Source: Paenibacillus dendritiformis
Lineage (GTDB): Bacteria > Bacillota > Bacilli > Paenibacillales > Paenibacillaceae
Direction of reading: 5' to 3'
Length of the DNA: 64,000 nt
Assembly: GCF_021654795.1 (NCBI RefSeq)
Contig: NZ_AP025344.1
Span: 6,200,501-6,264,500, forward strand
Position 1 is the stretch's first letter, and every line of letters begins with the position of its first letter. Positions 44,118-54,800 of the stretch are shown here, piece by piece. Under the pieces are notes generated by a model. It made no database searches and was not told the DNA's origin. It saw nothing but the letters and a program-made list of their open reading frames with translations. The position numbers were made by a program, and so were the translations under genes.

Positions 44118-45653
44118 TTAGCGGCTCTCACTTAGTTGCTGTTTCAGGTAAAGGCGATCAATTTTGCCATTTGTGTTCCGCGGTAATTCCTGCAGACACA
44201 CATATTTGTTCGGAATCATATACTTGGGCAATAGTTCGGCTATCGCTTTACGCATATCAGCAGGCTGCATATCCGTTAATGATTCGTAGTAGAATACTAT
44301 CTCCTTGCGAACATGATCGTAAACAGCACATCCATTTTTAACCAATTTCATGCTGTTGATGATTACATGCTCGACTTCACCAAGATCGATGCGGTAGCCC
44401 ATGTGCTTGATTAAAGTATCTTTGCGTCCTCTGAAAATCAATTCGCCACGTTCATTCTTCAATACAATATCGCCCGTACGATAAATTAGCTCTGGATAGG
44501 CGGACTGAAGTGGATTTTGCACAAAGGCAGCGGCTGTTTTTTCCGGATTGTTATAATACCCCATTGCAAGGGAAACGCCGCGAACGCACAACTCCCCTTC
44601 TTCATTGACTCCAGCAAGTATGTTTTCATCGTTTAATATCAAGATATCGGTATTCCGACAAGGAAAGCCGATCGGAACAACTTCATCATCCCGAAAATCA
44701 CGATCTACGATAAAATATGTACAATCCAGCGTAATCTCGATAGGTCCATATAGGTTAATAAAGCGTGCATGCGGTAAATGCCTTCTCCACACATTTAACT
44801 GCTTCGTTGGAAATACTTCACCGGCAAACCACACCGTCTTGAGGTCGGGCAACTCAATGTGATCAAGCAGCCCCATATTGGCGATATTGACCATAATGGT
44901 AGGCACCCAAAAAATATACGATACTTTGGTTTCCTGCATTAGGTTCAATATTTTTACCGGAAACGGCGACAGCCCATCCGGTATGATCACGATGGTACTG
45001 CTCTTTGCCATGAGCATGCACAGTTCAAAACTATAAATATCAAATACAATCGGCGAGAGGCTTCCTATGATTTCATCATTGTCAATGCCTAGTGTTTCAA
45101 CAGCCCAATCCGTAAAATCAATAAAACTCAAATGGTTGAGAACTACGCCTTTTGGTACACCCGTAGAACCAGACGTGTTAATAATACAACTTGGATCGGT
45201 GCTTATCAGCCGCTGAAGCCGTGCAGAAATCAGTTCTTCCTCGTAAACCAACTGTTGAAAATCCAACGTATCGAAGGTAACGATTTGCACTTCGGATGCA
45301 ATTTCCTTTAGGTGCCCAACGTATTTACTGTTCGTAAGGACCAATCTCGGCTGGATCAACTCGATAATACTACGAGTACGTGCCGCCGGAGTTTTTATAT
45401 CCAAATTCATGTAGGCGTTGCCGCTATACAGGATCGCAATATCGGAAACGATGCTTCCGATGCTTTTCTCCATATACACGGCGATTGGAGCATTAATCAT
45501 GTCGCCCATTATTCGGCTGATGAAACAAGCCAATTTCTTCGCGTTGACGACTAGTGTCTTAAAGTCGATCGATTGGTTATGATCGATGACAGCGATTTTA
45601 TCAGGTGAAGTTTTTACTGTTTGATCGAGATATTCCGTCAAATGGATGTACAT
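44118..45653 (-). CDS. Stand-alone adenylation enzyme (AMP-binding ligase)
   Basis: About 511 residues, the first gene of the operon. The adenylation motifs are present: A3 'INTSGSTGVPKGVVLNH', A5 'INLYGPIEITLDCTYF' (Ile instead of the usual Thr in YGPTE), A7 'YRTGDIVL', A8 'FRGRKDTLIKHMGYRIDLGE', and A10 'NTNGKIDR' with the catalytic Lys. This is the DltA/NRPS A-domain type that adenylates a small carboxylic or amino acid and loads it on a carrier protein. The substrate is not predictable by eye. ATG 45653 is preferred; GTG 45662 is possible. Confidence 0.9.
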   Translation of the reverse strand: MYIHLTEYLDQTVKTSPDKIAVIDHNQSIDFKTLVVNAKKLACFISRIMGDMINAPIAVYMEKSIGSIVSDIAILYSGNAYMNLDIKTPAARTRSIIELIQPRLVLTNSKYVGHLKEIASEVQIVTFDTLDFQQLVYEEELISARLQRLISTDPSCIINTSGSTGVPKGVVLNHLSFIDFTDWAVETLGIDNDEIIGSLSPIVFDIYSFELCMLMAKSSTIVIIPDGLSPFPVKILNLMQETKVSYIFWVPTIMVNIANMGLLDHIELPDLKTVWFAGEVFPTKQLNVWRRHLPHARFINLYGPIEITLDCTYFIVDRDFRDDEVVPIGFPCRNTDILILNDENILAGVNEEGELCVRGVSLAMGYYNNPEKTAAAFVQNPLQSAYPELIYRTGDIVLKNERGELIFRGRKDTLIKHMGYRIDLGEVEHVIINSMKLVKNGCAVYDHVRKEIVFYYESLTDMQPADMRKAIAELLPKYMIPNKYVCLQELPRNTNGKIDRLYLKQQLSESR

Positions 45654-45686
45654 CCCATTCACTCACTTATCTGCTAATATTTTAAT

Positions 45687-45714
45687 AGTATACTTAATTT
45701 GTTTCGCAATGTAA
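45687..45714 (-). promoter_or_regulatory. Candidate promoter of the biosynthetic operon
   Basis: On the minus strand TTACAT and TATACT are separated by 16 bases, about 35 bases before the ligase start. It is the only promoter-like site for the nine-gene operon. Confidence 0.45.
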
Positions 45715-46743
45715 CAAGTATTAAAATGTTCTTATGGTGATGTAAAAATTCATTATGACTAGCCTAAATTACGAGGGATTAACTCCTGCAAGCATTGCGC
45801 AAATAAGTGTATCATTTATCGATTACGGTAATATGACTTTATCAGCTTCCTGTATGCATCACTATATACTACTATCGGTATTTCTACGTAACATTTTAAC
45901 CCTCTTTTTTGTAGACGCTCTTGAATGCGATGGGGATATCCAACAAAAATGGCCGACGCTCCTGCCCCTGAGCTGATTCGCTGTACGGAAAATTGGGAGT
46001 CTTCTTCTGAGTGAGGATATCGTTCTGGAAAAGATAAAATTAAGGATATATGTAAAAATATTCCATAAGAGCCCGTTAATGAGCATAGCCCCATAAGTAC
46101 ATACAACCTTTCACTTATTTAACTGAGTATGCAATTGGAATAATATCTTTCAACAATGGAAAGTCCCGTTGTATTTTTCCAAATCCGTACTCCAACATCT
46201 CACTCACTTTGTAGATGGCATGTTGTCATCTTGATTTTCAGGTACCTTAACAGACATACATCGTGAAAGCTTGCATCATCGGGATCGCAGAAGCTTAAGG
46301 GAAGAAGGTCTATGGTCATGCTCTCGTGGAAGCCATGCTCGGGCGGGTTATGTAGTATATCCTTTTGCAACAGAAGTTATGGATCCAAAAGCAAGAGCAA
46401 GATTGATCTGGCGTGACATGATCCGTCAAGTGCCCAAGTCTCATCACCGAACTTAGGGATTAATGGATTCGTGGCATCCTTCTGCCTCTGTTCTTCAGGT
46501 GACTAGCGCGCAGGATTTATGTCATTAGCGGTCTGAAGGCCAAACATCGTTTACCCACAAGGGATTCCCCAATATGTTTACAAACAAGCTCTATCCGGAG
46601 TAATTCTCGCCCAAATTTAAAAACAGCTTAGAACTGCATAGGGAGACTGTCAGTTTTTGGATTTACATTTTCTTTAAGTGTTTGTTGGGCATGTACAGTT
46701 ATTTATGATGTTTTAGTTTGTTTACAGAAAACTTTCTTCCTAT
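45715..46743. other. Gene-poor, probably decayed DNA upstream of the biosynthetic operon
   Basis: About 1 kb without a supported gene. Two short frames (minus 45816-46106, plus 46271-46456) look like random or remnant peptides. No transposon ends were found. Confidence 0.4.
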
Positions 46744-46769
46744 AAAAAAACGCCGACTCAATGTCAGCG
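46744..46769 (-). terminator. Terminator of the SDR gene
   Basis: On the minus strand CGCTGAC pairs with GTCGGCG (one G-U) around a five-base loop and is followed by seven T's, 135 bases past the stop codon. Confidence 0.6.
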
Positions 46770-46903
46770 CACCAATTCTTATCATTCTAAACTATAACAC
46801 TGTAATTTACGGTGTTACTTAAGGGCTGAGCTTTTCTGTTCCTTCTCTGATCTAAACTAAGCAACAGTTTTCCAACCCGTATTTTAACAAACTGATAGAA
46901 AGA

Positions 46904-47644
46904 TTATAGAAACCTTCCGCCATCTAAATAAACGCTTCTTCCTGTCATAAAGCTAGATTCATCGCTTAATAAAAAAGCGGCCAAGGCTGCAACGTCTTTG
47001 GGTTGTCCTAATCCAAGCAATTGTTTTTGTACCAAAGCTTCAAACTTTTCCTGACCCATATCTCGTTCATAGTTTTCGGTTGAATCAGACTGAATCATAC
47101 CTGGACGAATGCTGTTAATACGAATTTTTTTAGAGGCTAGTTCAAAAGAAAGTGTTCTCACTGACGCGTCTACTGCCGCCTTGGCTGCAGAGTATGCCGT
47201 TTGACCCGGTTCACCGTTCTCAGCTGCAAACGAGGAAATCGCAATTATACTGCCCCCCTCATACATGTGTTTTTTTTTAGTAATTTGCTTCACAAGTTCT
47301 ATGAAGGCATAAAAATTCACTTGCATGTGTTGGTGTAAAATGGAAGAACCGAGCGACCGAAGCGGCATGATCGTTCCACCGCCAGCTGAATGAACAAGCC
47401 CGTGAAAGGGGCTGATCGCTGCTGAGTAAGAAATCATCGGTTCAATCTCCTCCAAATTTGTGAAATCACATACGTATTGCTCGTGACCACTCCCGTGTAA
47501 TCTAATCATTAAATCTCCGAGTCTCTTTTTATCCCTAGCTGTGACGACAACTTGAGCACCCACCTTGGAAAGATGGATAGCAATTTCTTTCCCTATTCCT
47601 CCAGTTGCACCCGTAACTAGAATTTTTTTGCCAGTTATACTCAT
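46904..47644 (-). CDS. SDR family oxidoreductase
   Basis: A 246-residue classical SDR: 'ILVTGATGGIGKEIAIHLSK', 'GLVHSAGGGTIMP' (NNAG region altered), catalytic Ser in 'IIAISSFAAENG' and YxxxK in 'TAYSAAKAAVDAS'. The ending 'MTGRSVYLDGGRFL' is typical. GGAGGTG fixes the start at 47644; an 11-residue upstream extension lacks a site. It is AT-rich like the operon 1.2 kb away on the same strand and could supply a further reduction step, but it has its own terminator. Confidence 0.9.
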   Translation of the reverse strand: MSITGKKILVTGATGGIGKEIAIHLSKVGAQVVVTARDKKRLGDLMIRLHGSGHEQYVCDFTNLEEIEPMISYSAAISPFHGLVHSAGGGTIMPLRSLGSSILHQHMQVNFYAFIELVKQITKKKHMYEGGSIIAISSFAAENGEPGQTAYSAAKAAVDASVRTLSFELASKKIRINSIRPGMIQSDSTENYERDMGQEKFEALVQKQLLGLGQPKDVAALAAFLLSDESSFMTGRSVYLDGGRFL

Positions 47645-48241
47645 AGAGCACCTCCAAACTGCATATTCATTATCCATTCAAAGTTAGATAAACGGGAAAA
47701 GCTGACGACCAGACTTATTTCTTTGAAATAATAACCATGATCTCCATTTTATCAAGCTACTATTTATGGCGCTTTCAGTCCCCTGCACCCCTAATGTCCT
47801 CAACCTTAAATCCTATTTTATCTCAAATCAAGCTCTCTTTGCATCAATACTCGTCTAGTTCCTTGTTCTTCACTAAGAATAACGATACCCAATAACCGGT
47901 TAACAACGTGTACCTATTTCCTTAAGGGGTTCAAGTTGTTCTACTGATTCGAAAGAGATTGAAAACAAAACATCCATGTTTTTTAACCACAATCCCGGCT
48001 GATTTCCACGTTGAAAGCTACCATTACACGTAGAGACATAAGTATAACTAAACTGTTTGATGCAACAATCAAAGGTCTTGGCGACATAACATCCGTCAAA
48101 CTAGAGTTGCCCATGGACAACGGCGGAGTATCAACCTTATGCAGCTAAGGAGCCCATTGAAGTTAGAAGAAACTGCATCATAGGCATCAACCACATCTTC
48201 ATAGATAAGGTTAAAGTCATCTAATTCCTTACCAGCGTTCA
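47645..48241. other. Intergenic, no gene seen
   Basis: About 600 bases of AT-rich DNA without a supported coding frame, hairpin or promoter of good quality. Confidence 0.4.
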
Positions 48242-48736
48242 TTACCGATAATGTTCTTTAGCAATATCAATAAAGTTGTCAGTTTGCGGTCCTGTAAAGT
48301 TTAGGACTTCTTTCCCCTTTGAAATTAGCATTTCATCTACTTCACGTTTTTCAGTAACTGGCCATATTACTAATAATGGGCTTTTCCTTAAGACCCCGTT
48401 CAAGTTTCGAAAAAAACTCTTAATAATTTCCCTCATCAAATCCCTGCAAGTCTTCGCAGTTGGCCCCTTATCTTTCTTCTCAATTGCCTCTCCTGATATA
48501 TTTTTTATTTCATCAAGCAGCTCCGAGAGAGTGTTATCTTTAATTATTTCAGAACATCTATTGAAGCAAGGGTTCTTAAAGATATATTCGGTCTCTATTT
48601 TAATGAGTGGATAAAAGTTGACTTTCCAGTCCCTGGTCTTCCAAGAAGAAACATAATTTTCCTTGAGCGCCTTTTTTTCTAGGCACAATGTATTTATTTC
48701 TATTTCCATGTCTGCATTCGGTTCTACAAATTCCAT
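48242..48736 (-). CDS. Hypothetical protein, 164 residues
   Basis: A charged, helical soluble protein (for example 'EKKALKENYVSSWKTRDWKV' and 'EAIEKKDKGPTAKTCRDLMR') without a recognised motif. It could be complete or the truncated C-terminal part of a larger protein, since no ribosome site precedes the first ATG. The AT-rich codon use matches the surrounding island. Confidence 0.5.
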   Translation of the reverse strand: MEFVEPNADMEIEINTLCLEKKALKENYVSSWKTRDWKVNFYPLIKIETEYIFKNPCFNRCSEIIKDNTLSELLDEIKNISGEAIEKKDKGPTAKTCRDLMREIIKSFFRNLNGVLRKSPLLVIWPVTEKREVDEMLISKGKEVLNFTGPQTDNFIDIAKEHYR

Positions 48737-48841
48737 CAGGCTTTAGATCTAATTCATTATAGGGAAATTATTAAATAACATCTTCATATGCAATTGGGTC
48801 CGCTCACGTCAGCACCTCGGAAATTTGATTGTTTCCAATAA

Positions 48842-48956
48842 GTATACATTATTAAAAACGAACAAGATTCTATAAAACTTGCCGCTACTTATGATACGGT
48901 TCACCATATCATCTATAAAGCGAACTTAACTCCTATCAAAAGAACTCGTCCATAAG
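48842..48956 (+). pseudogene. Possible remnant of a helix-turn-helix coding frame
   Basis: A short frame without a start reads 'KNEQDSIKLAATYDTVHHII' and ends 'NLTPIKRTRP' plus stop. It looks like the C-terminal part of a DNA-binding protein. Nothing upstream continues it. Confidence 0.25.
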
Positions 48957-49198
48957 GTAATAATCTCCCATATTATTATTGTTTTTCGGAAATCGCCTCA
49001 AAATGCTTGACTATCAACCTTGTTTACAGTTGGAATATCATCGAAAAAGGTCGACATCAACACAATTGGAGTCTTCTGAGCTATTCAAGTTTGACTAAAT
49101 GCAGTGTTTCTATCTGACTGTAGCAGGAAATAAGCGCATCACAAAGAGATCGAGCTAATTTCTTTGATGAGAAGAATGAGGAATACTTCCAAACTATT

Positions 49199-49233
49199 GC
49201 CCCCTTCCGCTAATGACGCAGGGGGGGCTTTTT
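49199..49233 (+). terminator. Orphan terminator-like hairpin
   Basis: GCCCCC and GGGGGC lie around an 18-base loop and are followed by five T's. No intact gene precedes it on this strand, so it may mark a lost gene. Confidence 0.5.
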
Positions 49234-49427
49234 GTGTTTCTAGCAAAATAGTTCGTAGTAAGTAGAAAATTATGGTATGATTTTTTATATCGTATAATTC
49301 TTCACATACAATAAGATTTTGCAATAATAAACTTCATAATATATATCTTATTACACTTTAGGGGAATAAGACGTACTGCAGATTATTTATATTTTCCGTA
49401 CGGGAGTTTTTTCGGAATGGAGAGACT

Positions 49428-50876
49428 ATGAAAAAAATTATTGTCTTTATGATTGCATTACTTATACTGTTCACCGGATTCGCAACACCAAGTTATGCAT
49501 TATCAGATTCGCAATCTGATTCAATACAAACATTGTTGGATGATGCAAGCCGTATATCAGGTGTACCGGGAATCTCAATCTCAATACTTGCGAACAATGA
49601 AGTGCTCTACTTTTCTTCCGGGTACGCAGATCGTGAAAAGGGACTGTCGGCAAGTGAAAATACTCTATATGAGCTGGCTTCGGTAAGTAAAGCTTTTACC
49701 GGCATGGGTATTCTGCTGATGGAAGAACAAGGACTGCTGTCAATGTCAGACCCTATCCAGAAATATTTGCCTTGGTTTACGTTAAAGTATCAGGGGAAAC
49801 ACGTTGATATGCAAAGTATTACACTCAATAACTTTTTACACCATACTAGCGGCTTAACAAATGGCCCTCACAATCAAAACATTCCACAAGGCAATACGCC
49901 GGATATGTTGCAAAAAACCGTAGAAATGCTCGTAGATTCTGAATTGTCGTTCTATCCTGGTGAGCAGTATAATTACGGAACTGTTAATTATGACGTATTA
50001 GGTCTGGTTATTGAGATTGTGTCGGGACAAAGCTATGAAGACTTTATGAGGGAACAGGTATTTCAGCCACTGGGTCTTCACCAGACGTATGTTTATAAAG
50101 AAGATGCTCAAGCCACCGGACAATTGGCACAGGGCTACCGTTCTTCCTTTTTTATGACAACTCCATATAACGCGCCGGATTATTCCGGGAATAAACCCGC
50201 AGCCTACATCATTTCTTGTACAAAAGATATGGCGCGTTGGATGGGCATACAGATGGGTATTGTGCAGGACATACCCGAAATATTCCATACGGTTATCGAA
50301 AAATCACATCAGGGTGATATGTCTGTTCCGGCTGTCAACGAAATGTATTATGCGGCGGGCTGGTCGGTAAACGCCAACCAAACGATTATAAAGCACTCAG
50401 GGGGCAACCCCAGTTTCGGAACCGAAATGGTCATACTGCCAAATGAACGAACAGCCATCTGCTTGCTGACCAACGGCGCAAATATCAACAGAAGCATGGT
50501 ACTAAAAGTTAAAGATATATTAGACGGCAATCTGACGCAATCATATGGAATAAGCGGCACACAGCTTTTGGACATCATTTTGTCGTCCACCACAATTATT
50601 CTTTGCCTATTGGCTGTTCTGTTCTTTCTCTTAGGAATACGCAGAAGGAAAACGAATGAGCGGCAGCCAATGACAAAAAAGCGAATAATCGTAACAGCTA
50701 TTTTGCTGATTGCTACGATTGTCCAGTGTATAATGTACTTTGCATTAGATTGGTCAGCGATACTTATTTGGCAAACATATAGTGTTCTTACAGCTTTGAT
50801 TTCGTCGGCATTATTAACAGCAAGCATTACATGGTTTGTATACACTCACCGATATAATGCCTCGCTCCGAAAATAA
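49428..50876 (+). CDS. Serine hydrolase (class C beta-lactamase/PBP4* family), membrane anchored
   Basis: A 482-residue protein: signal peptide (MKKIIVFMIALLILFTGF, cleavage near Ala 24), a beta-lactamase-related domain with S-x-x-K in 'ELASVSKAFTGMG', the Tyr region 'QYNYGTVNYDVLGLVIEIV' and the third motif 'IIKHSGGNPSFG', followed by three to four C-terminal membrane segments. Such proteins are peptidases or esterases acting on D-amino acid peptides or cell wall rather than true beta-lactamases. GGAGAG precedes the ATG. Confidence 0.9.
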   Translation: MKKIIVFMIALLILFTGFATPSYALSDSQSDSIQTLLDDASRISGVPGISISILANNEVLYFSSGYADREKGLSASENTLYELASVSKAFTGMGILLMEEQGLLSMSDPIQKYLPWFTLKYQGKHVDMQSITLNNFLHHTSGLTNGPHNQNIPQGNTPDMLQKTVEMLVDSELSFYPGEQYNYGTVNYDVLGLVIEIVSGQSYEDFMREQVFQPLGLHQTYVYKEDAQATGQLAQGYRSSFFMTTPYNAPDYSGNKPAAYIISCTKDMARWMGIQMGIVQDIPEIFHTVIEKSHQGDMSVPAVNEMYYAAGWSVNANQTIIKHSGGNPSFGTEMVILPNERTAICLLTNGANINRSMVLKVKDILDGNLTQSYGISGTQLLDIILSSTTIILCLLAVLFFLLGIRRRKTNERQPMTKKRIIVTAILLIATIVQCIMYFALDWSAILIWQTYSVLTALISSALLTASITWFVYTHRYNASLRK

Positions 50877-50942
50877 GCATTTCATTCGTTCGCCTTATTG
50901 AAAAAACGCGAAGATTTCTTTTAATGAGAGAACAATATCAGC

Positions 50943-50963
50943 AAAAAGGAAGTGCCAGGCACC
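50943..50963 (-). terminator. Terminator of rlmH
   Basis: On the minus strand GTGCC-T-GGCAC forms a short perfect stem followed by TTCCTTTTT, 17 bases after the stop codon. Confidence 0.5.
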
Positions 50964-50979
50964 CCCCCTATTTTACGCC

Positions 50980-51459
50980 CTACTTGTGATACGGTTCCCC
51001 CCGATTAATCTTCATCGCCCGGTAAATCTGCTCCACGAGCACCAGGCGCATCAGTTGATGCGGCAGCGTCATGCGGCCGAAGGACAGCTTCGTCTGGGCG
51101 CGGCGCAGGACAGCGTCGGACAGGCCATTGGAGCCGCCGATGACAAAGACGAAATGGCTTGTCCCATAGGTTGCCAGGCGATCGATATGGGAGGCCAGGT
51201 CCTCGCTCGACCAGAGCTGTCCGTCGATGGCCAGCGCCACCACATGCGCGTCCGGCTTGATGTGGCCGAGGATGCGGTCGCCTTCCCGCTCCTTCACCTG
51301 CTCCACCTCGGCGTCGCTCATCTTCTCGGGCGCCTGCTCGTCGGGCACCTCGATGACCTGGAATTTCACATAGGGCGCCAGCCGCTTGCTGTATTCCGCA
51401 ATCCCCTGCACCAAGTATTTCTCCTTCAGCTTCCCAACGCATACCAATTGAATAAACAT
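50980..51459 (-). CDS. rlmH: 23S rRNA (pseudouridine-1915-N3)-methyltransferase
   Basis: A 159-residue SPOUT-family methyltransferase that methylates pseudouridine 1915 of 23S rRNA in the assembled ribosome. The family start 'MFIQLVCVGKLKEKYL', the knot region 'FVIGGSNGLSDAVLRRAQTK' and the conserved end 'QLMRLVLVEQIYRAMKINRG' 'EPYHK' are all present. Length is normal. The 400-base gap upstream holds no supported gene. Confidence 0.97.
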   Translation of the reverse strand: MFIQLVCVGKLKEKYLVQGIAEYSKRLAPYVKFQVIEVPDEQAPEKMSDAEVEQVKEREGDRILGHIKPDAHVVALAIDGQLWSSEDLASHIDRLATYGTSHFVFVIGGSNGLSDAVLRRAQTKLSFGRMTLPHQLMRLVLVEQIYRAMKINRGEPYHK

Positions 51460-51790
51460 TCGTCTCGCTTACCCCGTTTCGTTTTGTTTACTTTATCCAA
51501 AAGAGAACCTTCGCCTCTAACACTTCCATCATTGATTCTAGTGTACCCGACAATTCCTCGACGCGTCTATTCAACGCCGCCAGGTATCCCATCCCGCGTG
51601 CACAGCTATCACCAGCCCCCCATAAGCAGCTATAACTTTCACGTCGCTTCCGCAAAAACCACGCTCGTCTGTGACCTAACCTCAAGCTCCATTCCCGTTA
51701 TCCTGACCGAATGGGATACTGACGATAAGACCTTGAGCATACCCACGACCCCCGACCTTCATCTATTCTGCATAAAAAAGACCAGGCATT

Positions 51791-51818
51791 AAAAAGGCGC
51801 CCTCACACAGAGAGCGCC
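51791..51818 (-). terminator. Terminator of the giant SLH protein gene
   Basis: A GC-rich stem (GGCGC...CTC with GAG...GCGCC) is followed by a five-base T-run on the minus strand. Confidence 0.75.
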
Positions 51819-51859
51819 CATTCCAGCAACTTCACAACCCTATTCTGCTACTTCATATC

Positions 51860-54800
51860 TCATTCCTGTTCCTGAACCAGCGCCAACACCCGGTTCAAGA
51901 AGACCGCGACTTCGGCCCGGGTCGCGTAACCGTCCGGACGCAGCTTGCTGCCGCTGCCTTGAATAAGCCCTTCCTCCAGCAAGGCGGCAAGCGCCTCCTT
52001 CGCATAGCCGGATATCTTCTCATGATCGGCGAATTGGGTCAACGCGGCCGGATCACTCATCAGCTTCAGCTTGCCGACGTGCCCCAGCGCGCGGGCTGTC
52101 ATCGTGAACAAATCTTGGCGAGTAACCGCATATTGCGGCCCAAAGAAACCATCCTGCTTGCCCCGTACCAAGCCCAATTCCTTCGCCACCGCAATCGCGT
52201 CCGCATAATACGCGCCAGCGCCCACATCAGCGAATCCCGAGCCCCTTACCCCTTTACGGCCTGCCGCTTGAAGCTCCAGTGCCCGCACGAGCATCACCGT
52301 GAAGTCTGCCCGGGAAATCTCCGACTGCGGCGCAAACCGATTGCCGCCAATACCGCTAATGATGCCTCTGGCCGCCAAAGCGTCTATGGAGGTCTTCGCC
52401 CAGCCAAGCTGTCCGATATCGTCAAACCCATCCGCATAGAAGGTAACTGCCGCAACACCCAATGTGTTCACCGAAAAATACACCATACCGGACTTCGCAT
52501 CATACCGCACATTCGGAACCGCGATAACCCGGCCGTCCGCATCTACCGTCCGGACGACGATGCGATGCGGCTGCGCGAGCTCCTGCGCAGCCGGTTCATA
52601 TGGAACGGCGACAAGCACGCGTTCCCCAAGCTTTCCGGCGGACAGCGGCCTCCCATCCGCCAGCAGCGACAACTCCACCGCAGGGCGGTCGCCTGCCTGC
52701 CCAGCCAGCCCCGCCGGCCATGCGCTGCGGTCGGCCTGGGCGATAACGATGCTCACCGTCTTCGCATCGTCCGCCAACGCCCCTTCCGGCACCAGTCCCG
52801 ACGGTGCCGTCACGGTCGCCTGCGGCGTCACGATCTCGTATTCGTGCCGCAGGCTCGAATCCGATACCGCCGCCGCAGGCAGCGACAGCGCGATGCCGGT
52901 CGCGTCCTTGTCCTCATCCGCCTCAATGCGGACCCTCTTCACGCCGCGCCGATCCGGCGCGACGCCCCGCAGCGCCTGCTCCAGCATCGCAGCCGTCACC
53001 TCCGCCCGGGCAAGAGCGCCGCCCGGATCCCGCTTCGCCTTCACGCGAATCCGGCCCGGATCCACCTTCGCGTCCGGCTCCGGCGGCTTCGGCGTCACGC
53101 TCGGCTCCGTCCGGGAGCCGCCGCTGTCGCTCGATCCTTCCCGCTCCGGCTCCGGATCCGGCCTCGGCGGCTCCACGGCCGGCGTCACCGTCAGCCGGAA
53201 GTCGGCATACTTCGACGCATCCGCCCGGCTCAGCGCGCGGATGACCGCCGTCCCCGGCTTCACGGCCGTAATCAGGCCGTGATCGCTAACCGTCGCCACG
53301 CCCTCCGGCGCGGAGCGGTACACCGCCCAGATGACCGACGGATCGGCTGTCTCCGGCAGCACGGACGCGTTCAACTGCAAGGTCTCGCCCGCCTTCAAGG
53401 TGCCCTCCGTCCGGTCGAGCCGGACCTCATCGACGATAACCTCCGGCAGACGGTCGACCGTTATTACGCTCTCGGCATAGACCGCCTCGACGACGCTCGT
53501 CGCCCGAACGACGGCGGTGCCGAGCGCATGAGCGGTCACGACGCCATCCGCCGTGACCGAAGCGACGCCGTCGGCGGAAGAGCGGTAGACGGACCACGTC
53601 ACCGTCTTGTCGCTCGCCTCGGCCGGCAGCACCGTCGCCTTCAGCTTCACGCTCTCCCCGACCGCCAGCTTCGCCTGCGGCGGGTCCAGCACGACCTCGG
53701 CCGGAGGCACCGGCTCCGTCGGGCCCTTGCGCAGCGTGAACTGATCGACCAGCCGGTCGCCGAGCGTCTTCACCGTGAACGTCAGCTCGCCCCCGCGAAT
53801 CTCCACGGCGCCGTAGATCTGCGTCTGCTCGCCGTCCACCTTATACTGCCACTCACGCTCCGTCACGGCGTAGAACTTCGGTCCGGTCGAGCCGCCGACG
53901 ACATACGTCGTGCCCTCGCCTTCGCCGAACGGCTTCCCGCCGCGCATCGGATAGGAACGGACATAGACATGGTCATGCCCGTTCATCGCCAGATCGACAT
54001 GGAACTCGTCGAACGTCGGCGTCCACGCCTCGCGAATATGGGCGGAGTCATAGACACTGCCGTACGGACCGCGATGGAACGTGACGATTTTCCACGTCTT
54101 GTCCGTGGCGGCGAGGTCGCGGCGCAGCCACTCCTTTTGCGCCTCGAAGTCATATTCGCTGTTCAGCACCACGATATGGGCATTGTGATAATCGAAGGAA
54201 TAATTGCTGCCCTTGAGACTGTCGATTCCATTTTGCGGGTTATTGAAATGCGCCAGAAAATCGTCATTCTTCCGGGTGCCCGTCACCTCGTGGTTGCCGA
54301 CCACCGAGACAATCGTCGTATCGGTCAATATATCCTGCGCTTCCTTGAACCACAGATTCCATTCATTTTCCTTGAAGCCGTCCTCCACCATATCCCCGGC
54401 CTGCAGGATGAAATCAAAGTCCGGATGATCGGCCGCGGCTTTGCGAAGAATATTGCCCCACAGATTGAAGCCGGCGGCATTGGAGGCCTGCGAGTCGCCG
54501 AAGAACAAGAACTTGGTCGGCTCTTCCGGCGTCCCCGCTGTCCGGAACGAGCCCTCGCTCACATGGCTGCCGCCGTCGCCCACACGATAGACATAGGCGG
54601 TGCCAGGCTCCAGCCCGTCTACGATTGCTTTGTGCACGCGCACGGTACCGATATCCCAGGTATGATAAAGGCTGCTCGTGCCGTTCACCTTGATGACGCC
54701 GGCTCCGTCAAAGCCGGAAAATCCGTCCCGCTTCGCCACCTCGACCACCGTCGCTTCTACGTTCGCATGCGTATGCCAGGCGAATCCGCGCGCCGTGGCC

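Noticed and set aside
45816..46106. A 96-codon minus-strand frame upstream of the biosynthetic operon
   Set aside because: Hydrophobic start but no family likeness and poor initiation context; not called as a gene.
46271..46456. A 61-codon plus-strand frame upstream of the biosynthetic operon
   Set aside because: Too short, no ribosome site and no recognisable motif; probably chance or decay.
51488..51685. A 65-codon minus-strand frame upstream of rlmH
   Set aside because: Composition and content look random, and it does not match the small Cys-rich protein often found near rlmH in Bacillales.
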